Source: Siphonodentalium dalli (taxonomy: Eukaryota > Mollusca > Scaphopoda > Gadilida > Siphonodentaliidae). From it: a stretch of DNA of 64,000 nt. The DNA lies in NCBI GenBank assembly GCA_032622095.1, contig CP136062.1:202645959-202709958 (forward strand). The letters run 5' to 3'. The notes under the pieces are model-generated. The model was not told where the DNA came from. It worked only from the letters and a program-made list of their open reading frames with translations, and searched no databases. The stretch's first letter is position 1. Each line of letters begins with the position of its first letter. Below are positions 56,017-64,000 of the stretch, in pieces. Position numbers and translations under genes: made by a program.

Positions 56017-58263
56017 TTCTTTGAACACCTTTGTAGTATTGATCCGTGTGGCAATCTTTGGTAGGGGAAGTTAACTTCATTCTGAACAGATTGCTTTCAA
56101 TTTGACAGGTAGATGTGGAACCAGTTCAGTGCAACCCCCCCCCCCCCCCGACAATCAGAGTGTTCAAAATTTTTTATCATTATATTTTGGTTTATTATGT
56201 CAAATGCTTTTGATAAATCTAAAAAATACTGCAATGGTGCGGTTTTTTTTCTCTAAAGCTGGAGTTATTTTTTCTAATAAATCAGTTAAAGCAAGAGTAG
56301 TTGAGTGATTTTTTTTCTGAAGCCATATTGGCTACTATATAGAATATTTTATTTCGGTAGGTATTTATCCCTTCTGCTGTATATCAATTTTTCAAGATTG
56401 TTTTTGAAAATAGGTAGCACAGATACTGGCCTGTAGTTACTTAAATTGTTGGGTCTTTAGAATTGTAGATTGTAATGACTTCAGCTACCTTCATGAGGTA
56501 TGAGAATATGCCATTAGATAGGGAGATATTACAGATATGTGTAATGGGTTTAATAATAATTTCGGAACATTTGTTCAGAATAGAACATTTGAGTTCATCA
56601 ATACCTGCAGCCTTTTTTTTAATTGATACTTTGAAGTAAATCAAAGATCTCAAGTTCATCAGTTGGGTGTGGAAAAAAGGAAATCTTGGGCCTATTAAAA
56701 TAGTCTGAAAGATGTTCACAATATGATATTTTGGGAGCAAGGTTTGGTCCAATATTCGAGAAAAAAAGCATTGAATTTGGCAGCAGTTTCCTTCTTATCA
56801 TTGGTATATTTATAATCACATAAGAACTCTGTGTTGGCACTGTTACTCGATTATTTTGTTGAGAATGTATTTGATTAGTTTCCATGTAGCATTAATGTTA
56901 CTTTCATACTGTTGGAACTTACTATTTTAAAATGCTGCTTAGAAATTCGATTAATTGAATTTACTATATTTCTATACTTCTGGTATTGCTCATTATTACA
57001 TTTTGTTCTGTTTTTTTTATGAATATTTCATAGAGTTTATTCCTTCTTCTGATGGAGTTCAGTAGACCTGTTGTTATTCGTGGATTTTGATTGTTAGATA
57101 TTTGTACTTTCTTCCTTCTTGTTGGGAAGTTAAGATTACAAATGCTCATTATTTTACCATGAAATATGTTATAATGCTTCATTGCAGTCCTGGTTATATA
57201 GTGTTCCAGTCAACCACTGATATATCGTTGATGAGAATTTGCATGTTTTTCTTTGAACAGTCTACTTGGTAAACAAAAACATCCTTATGTGTTACTTGTT
57301 TAGCTCCATTGTCCACAAGAAGGTAAATAGGCAAGTGATTCCACAAGAAGGTAAATAGGCAAGTGATCAGCTATGTCTTCTTCCACGACAATCCCCGCGT
57401 AAAATGATGAAGATAAATAATTGTTTGTAGAAACATAAAAGATTTCAAATAGGTTTAAGAAATTCTTGCCACTGGTATTATCTGTATTTATGTGTATGTT
57501 GAAATCTCCCATCAGGAAGCAGTCTTTTTTCTCCTTGTGTATGTGAGTTAGTACTGCTTCAAGTGTTTCAAGAAAGGTATTGAAATCAGAATTTGGGCAT
57601 CGATATATAAAGCCTACAGGTTGGTTCTTTGTTTTTTTTTATCAGGGATTTCACTAAATAAGTTTTCAAAGCTTTCCGTGAAGATAGATAAGTCTGTTCG
57701 AACTTGAACAATGAGGTTATCATTAATGTGAATTCCACCCCTTCTGTCATTCCTGTGGTTTTCATATAAACTGTAATTCTCCATTTTTATCAAATCTGAG
57801 TCAACAAGCATCAAGAAAATTAGATAATATATATTTTTTTTCATTAAAGAGCGTATGTTGAAATGAATTATTAAGGTGATATATTTTTATTCAACTTTTT
57901 CAATTTATAATTGAGTTCTTCGAAAAGGATATAATTTATGGAGTTTTCAGTATTTATTGGGTCTACGTTATAATCATCGTCATCCAGTTGGGATTCCTTA
58001 CGAAGGTCATCATTCAGGGTGAATGGGTTCATTAGTAAGGGATCTTTTGAGGTGACATTTCAATGAAAATAATATCAAAGAGAGCCAATCGAAGCAGAGT
58101 CTCTTGTTCTATATAAGTAAATAGTAGAATTCAGTACAATGGTGACAAACCCATGTTTATCATCAACAAGCTTTATGAGGTCTGCTTTTGAAAATTTAGA
58201 GCCACATAGATGGATACATTGATCACACAGGTCACAGCACAAACATTCTTGATAATTTCGCAC

Positions 58264-58681
58264 TGATTTTTTTGCAAGTTGAGTATGGGTATTTCACGGG
58301 CATAGTAATGGGCATGTGGGGTGGGTGGGTTTTGTATAAGGTTTGTAAAAAAAATTATGTCAGATGTTACAAATGCATGTATTAAAGATGGGGGCGAGAT
58401 AATTTTTTTTCTAAGGGTTTGTAAAGTATGGTAAAATAAACGCTTATCGGCAAGAATCGGTTAATATTGAGGTAGGTATTTGTCACTAAAGCATAGTTAT
58501 TTTATGTCATTATACGTAGACGTACCGGTAGACATGAATGGGATAATAGACATTAACATGTTATACATGAATGGCAAGATAGACATTAATATGTTATACA
58601 TGAAGGGGAGATAGACATGATTATTTACGAGTATTATATGCATTTAAGGGTATAGATATATAACATGCAACATATGAAATT
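58264..58681. other. Intergenic with a 37-bp tandem repeat
   Basis: Near 58530-58620 about three diverged units contain ATAGACATTAAYATGTTATA and ACATGAAT. No gene is seen. Confidence 0.55.
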
Positions 58682-58695
58682 TATTATATGATCCT

Positions 58696-59443
58696 TTTTT
58701 GTTTAAACATATTTTATTGTAATATAATATTACAAGAGGGATCGGGGCACAAGTTTTAACAACTTAAATCCGCCCCTCTCCCATTAACATTTTAACAAAT
58801 ACAAAGTAGATGACGAACATAACATATATACAGGATGATGTATGGTGTGGTTGTGATTGCTGTCAGTCCTATCCTGCTTTTGAAATTTCATCTGAGGTAG
58901 TCAACATTTGTAACGCAAAGGAGGATCTCGCCTATATTTGTTAGCGGAGGGGGCCTAATTAAAGCGTTTCGTTGATGAAATGTATGAATAAACAAAATGG
59001 AAAAGAATTTCATTGCGTCGATTCGATTATGATGATATCCCTGAGAGTAAGGAGGAAATGTTAGATATTATAAATTGGTGGGCTGCAATCTTATTGAAGA
59101 GTTCGCATCTTTCGGTGGCATACAGGGGGCACTCAAAGAAATAATGAAAGGCATCTTCGACTTCGTATCCACATGTGCATTTAGAGGTATCAGAGATAAA
59201 ATTGTTGTACATATCTGATTTTAATTCACTACAATAGTTGCGAATTCTGCAGTGTAAAATGCTTAGTTTTCTTGGACCATTAATAAAGAATTGGGGAGGT
59301 TTCGTGGGCGGGTCAATTAATTTCAAATTCATCTTAAATTCAGGAAGAGTACTTACATTTGTAATAGGCTTTGGTAGTTTATTCCAAGATAACGTACTTT
59401 TAGGTAAATAAGAGTTTCTGAAATGTTCTGTATGCGAACGGTA
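58696..59443 (-). mobile_element. 5'-truncated LINE with 14-bp target duplication
   Basis: The 14-mer TATTATATGATCCT lies at both 58682-58695 and 59444-59457. Between them a minus-strand frame of about 135 codons encodes a LINE C-terminus: WNKLPKPITNVSTLPEF, then LHCRIRNYCSELKSDMYNN and a zinc-knuckle-like CTCGYEVEDAFHYFFECPLY. A 3' UTR follows, with an A-rich end next to the target (plus-strand TTTTTT at 58695-58700). This is the classic product of target-primed reverse transcription that stopped early. The reading frame is intact within the copy, so insertion is recent. Confidence 0.9.
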
Positions 59444-59570
59444 TATTATATGATCCTAACTGCATTCTATTCAATAAACCAATGCTATAAACTGTGATAG
59501 TAAACGTTCGTTTAATAACAGGAAATAGTGCCAGGTGAACTTTGACCGATTTGTCGTCTGTTTATATTCT

Positions 59571-59710
59571 GTACGCTACATCTCAAAATTTACAAAACTC
59601 ATACAGTATATTAGGTATGGACCTCGACAAAGGCTCGGTCTAGACCTAATTTACTAGACTCGTTTTGTAAATTCCGTTATAAACTGGGAACTCGTTGTAG
59701 ATCCTCTATA
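59571..59710. mobile_element. Fold-back family F, copy 3
   Basis: Read on the minus strand it starts GAGGATCTACAACGAG and runs through ATAACGGAATTTACAAAACG, matching copy 1. The other arm has AAAATTTACAAAACTCAT. The arms are more diverged than in copy 2. Confidence 0.7.
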
Positions 59711-59863
59711 TATCAGATGTATACATAACATCAGACAACATTAGCTGAACAAGACATTATGTAGTGTTATGATATTTTGTTAAGTTGATGTAGAAATCTG
59801 AGAATGATTTAACTTCAGTTCCTAATGGTTGAATTCTTTAATAAGGCTTTCGTGTTGTGTCAT

Positions 59864-60232
59864 TTAACCCTTTACCCAACAGAAGGGCCCTGTGCCAATG
59901 CATTCTCTTATATATGCGAGTCGACCATAGGTCGCCTCGCATATATAAGAGAATGCATTGGCTTAGCATATTTAAAATTATAAAATTGTTAAAGAATGTA
60001 TTTTTTTTAGGCCAATGCATTCTCTTATATATGCGAGGCGACCTATGGTCGACTCGCATATATAAGAGAATGCATTGGCACAGGGCATAACTGTAACCAT
60101 CACAATGTGGTCAATGAACCGGTTCCAATGATATCCATATTTGTATGGTTCTATTGAGACAGACCGAAGATATTTTAGGCTGTTGAAGCTTTATTTGGCC
60201 GGTTTTGGCCGGTTTGTTGGGTAAAGGGTTAA
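59864..60232. mobile_element. TTAA MITE family M1, copy F
   Basis: 369 bp between TTAA duplications, with CCCTTTACCCAACA termini. Both hairpins are perfect. The A/T-rich spacer between them is shorter than in other copies. Confidence 0.9.
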
Positions 60233-60929
60233 GTTATCTTCAATACATTCGTTTTCCAGAAAATATGTACTGTTAAAAGCTAATTTATAGTATGATTCAT
60301 TTGATAGTTATTCCGTCATTATTATCAATATGTAATTATTCCTCAGTTATTGCACTGGTAATTTTTAAGTTTCTAATATATCGTGTATTTCTGTGAATAG
60401 ATCAGAATATAGATACCGACGAAGTCATATGGTATACACGTATATCTGGGATAAATAGAGTGAACATTAAACAAAGGCATTATAACACACAATGAGATCT
60501 CATGCACAGTAGGTGAAAACACAGATGGAGCATTTTAAAGAGTTCACTCTTCCAGCAAGAATCACAGTCACATATATGGAGAAAGGTTTATGATGTATTT
60601 ACACCAACCATCGCTGTATCGTGTTCGGAAGTTCCCACTGATTCGATGAATAGAACAATCAGGGATATGAGGGATGATCGTAGGTCAGATATGATAAAGG
60701 AATGTTTGATTTACACGAAACATGATGTAGATGGGAGGTTCACTCTGATCCAGAGAATAACTTATATGAAATTTGATGTGATAGGCCATCCACAGAGAAT
60801 TATGTTTTTATTTACACATAGCCTGGCCTGATTGCATTCATTCATCATCATCCACATATTCCAAATCATTCATCGCTTTGTTTTTTGCGATTATTGTTTG
60901 CCGTTATGAAATAGGGCGATTATTTTCCC
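60233..60929. other. Intergenic, no feature seen
   Basis: AT-rich, with no supported gene or repeat. Confidence 0.35.
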
Positions 60930-61277
60930 ATCATGAGTCCACGAGAGCCTTTCGGAATACATCCAAGGCAATTTGATTAGTTATTTCATAATTTTGTTCC
61001 GGGACACCATGAATGAGTAGAAAGTTCCTATGACTGTATTGCTCCAGATTGTTTAAACTATCTTTCAGATCTGAATTTGCTACTTAAGTTTCATGACTTC
61101 ATTTTCCAATTCCTCGATATGTTTTATTACTGGATTACCAATAGACTCGTCAACAGAATTGGAGAAGTCATTATTCTTTACTATGGCTTGAACTAATGAA
61201 GATTTAGTTTTGTCGTCCGAGATGATTTGTTCGACGATTTTGTCGACCAAACTCTCCACTAACTTTTTAGCAAACAA
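60930..61277 (-). pseudogene. LINE ORF1 fragment, coiled-coil type
   Basis: About 65 codons of a helical, likely coiled-coil segment (KLVESLVDKIVEQI, then EELENEVMKLK) end at a stop. After a frameshift the sequence continues as LEQYSHRNFLLIHGVPEQNYE and FRKALVDS. The LEQYSRRN-IHGVPE motif is typical of the ORF1 RNA-binding region in invertebrate LINEs. It is truncated at both ends and has no nearby RT on the same strand. Confidence 0.7.
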
Positions 61278-62409
61278 TCATCTTTTAACAGCGTGTCGGT
61301 AATTAACTTTTTGAGATGGATCTGTTAGCAGTCGTGTTGCTTATTTTCGTGCATTCACGGTTAAGTTTACTAAATCAAGATTTCTATACGTCTGGACGCT
61401 CTTTTCATGAACATATGTTTAATAGCTTGGTGGTACTACTATTTTACCAAACCCATCATAGTGTGATAGTATTATTATTATTCAATATTCATTGTTTCTC
61501 TCGCCGCCAATTTTTTTGCGTCAGCTGGATCAAAACAGGAATTTTCGTGCATATTCGTGCATATTCCAAACACCATACTTTTGCTAATGGAGGATATCAG
61601 CGCGCCCACCGTTGTATTTAAAAGGTTCCTGTAAACAGCATAAAAGTATTGCTAGCACAGTCCATTGTTCACATGTCGTTGTCAAGATGCAAACATACCA
61701 TACAAGAAACATTGTTACTTCACATTGAAGAACACATTTTGATAAAAATATTATTCTACCTTTTAACTGCTCAATATGCAACGAATGTCAGAGGTCATTC
61801 ATAAAATACACGACGACACTGAGCAGCATGCTGGACATCCTTTCTGAACTGCAGATACTGCTGCATTTCAAATAGAGATAGCTAGATAGATTTTTCTTAG
61901 CATTGGCCACCGCTGTGAATGCTACGTTTTTGGCTGACGTAACATCTATTGCATGGTTGAGGAGTTTTGTCATATAGCTATTGAAAGACTTAATGGACAA
62001 TCTAGTCGTGTGCAGATATATACTCCGATTGATTGAGTTTTCGAAGAGATTGTAAAAACCAGCGTGACAATATACATGTATATATTACCCATGGCGTCTA
62101 TGAATTGCCACATGTATGGCCAAATAAACTACCAGGACCCCACGACTCACTCCCTTAAGGACGCACGCAATGGCAATGGGACAATTCAATGCAGTTAGGT
62201 GATTGCTACATATCGCAGTGTGGCGATGGTGGACCTGAACTGCACAAGAATAAAGTTATCTCTGTTATAACAAGGGACAGATCCTGTGCGCCAATTCTCT
62301 CCCGTTTGCTATTGCTCTGTTGACTCTAATGCACTAATGTACCCCACTACAATCCATACTCCATACAAGGGTTATATGGCATATCCAAATTATTAGTTGT
62401 ATTTCAAAC
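61278..62409. other. Intergenic, no gene supported
   Basis: A plus frame of 101 codons at 61316-61621 has hydrophobic stretches but no recognisable domain. I leave it uncalled. Confidence 0.35.
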
Positions 62410-62537
62410 ATAATGGATCTCAAATTCGCCGCAATTATATACGAAAGTTATTAACCTCGTCCACTAAATTCTATTCGAATTGAGTGCACTCGGTTATTAA
62501 ATATCGTATAGAATTGCGACTCATTAGAGATCCTCTA
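62410..62537. mobile_element. Fold-back family F, copy 4
   Basis: Arms ATGGATCTCAAATTCGCC and, on the other strand, TAGAGGATCTCTAATGAG run through TATACGAAAGTTATTAACC and TATACGATATTTAATAACC. It shares the GAGGATCTC start and the TATACG and ACCGAGT blocks with copy 2. Confidence 0.75.
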
Positions 62538-62724
62538 TTTATTACCGATTTCTTTATGTAAGAACGTCACAACATTAATGAGTATTTTATGGTAAAATTG
62601 TGAATTTATCAACTGATGTTGTATTCATTTCTAGTTAAGTACCACCTAGCAATTAACAATTTTGGAAACCGGAAAACAATGACTAAAGTCCCTTTAAGCT
62701 CATTTAAAATGCCCTAGCAAAATA

Positions 62725-64000
62725 GAGTACTGACGATCTGATTATTCTCGTTGGGGATCTGAACTCACATACCAGTGAGCCACCGGAATACGTTGCAATG
62801 GATGATGCTCATGTACATCTCACTATAGATTATATACTAGATACCGATAAGTCGCGATCAAGTATGGACAATACTGTTCATGCGTATGCCGTATGGCAGG
62901 CAACTACTTCAATCATGTCAGAGTGCAAGCATTAGAATTGTTAATGCGAGAACAGCATGTCATCGAGTCGGGCATTTCACGAGCTATCAGTTTAGCAGCA
63001 GGAGTTTAGTCGATTACATAATACTAACTGACCGTTTTCTCTCTGCTGTAGTGTATTTTTGTGTTAAACTCCCATAGGAGTATTCAGAGCATTGTAAATA
63101 AGTTCTCCATTTTGCGTATACTTGTATCAACCGGGCTGTAGAACATTCTAAATTTGCATACGAAAAACCAAAACTCAGATTAAAACGGAACAGTTCGAGT
63201 AAACAAGAAACGATAGATAAAATTACTTCCCCTGAAATACGGTTTTTACCAGTTGATACACTATCAATGTCGCGGCTACTCCAGTGACCAGCATGGACCA
63301 GCTCGGGTCTTTTATGTCATAATGGCGATAATGAACATGAGAAATAGTCTCGTTTGCTCTGTCGTTACTAAGAGGGTCAAACCAGCACGTAAAAGAAATT
63401 AGTTCGACAACAGTTGTAAAGAACTTAAGCGATCTTTCGACAAGATAGTAATAGATGTAAAAAGTCATTCTATTGGTGAAAAATTGACAGTCAAGTTTTT
63501 CAAAATCCAAAATCGTATAAGAATGAACTAAAACGCAAAGGAAGATAATTTAGATGAATTAGAAACAAACAGCCCAAACTGTACTGACGCATAATAGATG
63601 GCCTCCGTAATAGCAAAGATAAAAAGAGAAAATCCAGTGACGATATAAACTCAGATGCAACTGTTGATTTTTCTCTCTATGCAGCCAGACATTGTGGATT
63701 CGTTGTCAATACGGACACCGCTATCTCGTGACATACCCATCACCCAATGGAAATTCTAGCGGCAGTACGTGAACTCAAAAAAAAAGAAGCTATTAGCACA
63801 GTGCCTTTAATGATTGATAACTTTGTACATATGTTTAATGTCATTTTAAATCCGGGTTTTACCCACCGTAATGGAGTAAGTCAATTCTCAGTTTGATACA
63901 CAAAAAAGGAGATACGGACGATCCGAATAATTATCGCCAATTTATCGGACAATAGCCCTTATAGTTCATCGGTAGGCAAATTGTTCAATAAAGTTTATAA
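62725..64000 (+). pseudogene. LINE relic (family L2), endonuclease and RT start, runs off the window
   Basis: The endonuclease C-terminal half is readable: ILVGDLNSHTSEPPEYV near 62745, then in another frame YGRQLLQSCQSASIRIVN (near 62890-62945) and SLVDYIILTDRFL (near 63010-63050). A linker with KFAYEKPKLRLKRN (63155-63195) and FDNSCKELKRSFDK (63400-63440) leads to the block shared with 6370-6470. RT fingers begin at about 63800 and the copy continues past 64000. It has frameshifts and stops. Part of a minus-strand frame at 63223-63510 is antisense to this element. Confidence 0.75.

Larger units (their letters stand above)
54930..58263 (-). pseudogene. Decayed LINE with zinc-finger-like N-terminus
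   Basis: Minus-strand order: a Cys-rich segment CLCCDLCDQCIHLCG (58240-58190), like the PHD-type finger some LINEs carry; an endonuclease in pieces (SLYENHRNDRRGGIHIN near 57740, MGDFNIHINTDN near 57505, DIADHLPIYL near 57370); a linker (57180-56965); RT fingers KKKAAGIDELKCSILNK (56630-56580); LPHGSIL near 56055; and the catalytic motif as SADDTN near 55665, with Ser where Tyr or Phe is usual. The C-terminus has HEFHHKKLPKSL and RARRLWNELP (55160-54990). Many frameshifts, a 29-bp tandem duplication at 57312-57370, a TTAA MITE and a minisatellite break it up. Confidence 0.8.

Noticed and set aside
5501-60232. CRISPR-like array from the recurrent palindromic repeats
   Set aside because: The copies are widely spaced, each has TTAA and terminal inverted repeats, and the window is from an animal genome. 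They are MITEs.
63223-63510. Minus-strand frame of 95 codons with a hydrophobic segment, at first taken for a first exon of a membrane enzyme
   Set aside because: The plus strand over the same bases reads as the linker of a LINE (FDNSCKELKRSFDK) that connects endonuclease and RT parts. The frame also opens with TTG. It is antisense shadow.

Overview
This window comes from an animal nuclear genome. It is AT-rich, has very low coding density, carries many kinds of transposon, and shows no ribosomal RNA, tRNA or operon structure. The coding content and repeat types (six-membrane-segment exons of gustatory-receptor-like type, LINE relics, a Crypton-like recombinase, tRNA-derived SINEs, TTAA-targeting MITEs, and a repeat starting TATACCCCCGCAACGAAG that I remember as common in bivalve and other mollusc DNA) point to a lophotrochozoan invertebrate, most likely a mollusc. 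I cannot name the species.

The only host genes I can support are seven paralogues of a gustatory-receptor-like (GRL, 7tm_7 superfamily) chemoreceptor, all on the minus strand. GRL1 is at 2.2-3.1 kb, GRL2 at 8.1-9.0 kb, GRL3 at 14.8-15.7 kb, GRL4 at 37.8-38.8 kb, GRL5 at 42.5-43.5 kb, GRL6 at 45.4-46.4 kb and GRL7 at 47.7-48.7 kb. They form two subfamilies: A (GRL1-4) and B (GRL5-7). Each has one long exon of 312-327 codons with six predicted membrane helices. Every copy ends at the same place with a GTGAGT splice donor in phase 0. The seventh helix must lie in downstream exon(s) that I could not locate. GRL1-5 are open, GRL6 has two compensating frameshifts, and GRL7 is a clear pseudogene.

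The rest is mostly mobile DNA. 0-6 kb holds dispersed repeats, a 37-unit 23-bp minisatellite and a MITE. 6-8 kb is a decayed LINE and a mollusc-type repeat. 9-13 kb is a stack of nested TIR elements. 17-23 kb holds a segmental repeat, a SINE with clean target duplications, fold-back elements and a 515-bp satellite. 23.8-27.8 kb is a near-complete LINE split by a Mutator-like element with 9-bp target duplications. 31-36 kb holds a decayed Crypton-like tyrosine recombinase, a LINE fragment and two MITEs. 37.2 kb has telomere-like repeats inside an 18-bp perfect inverted repeat. 50-64 kb is LINE debris, fold-back elements and one 5'-truncated LINE with a 14-bp target duplication.

Several repeat families occur as pairs in which one copy is the empty site for an insertion in the other, so insertion boundaries can be read directly. 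The array probably evolved by tandem duplication of receptor genes, with repeated transposon invasion of the spacers. The 22-kb gap between GRL3 and GRL4 is filled almost entirely by such insertions.
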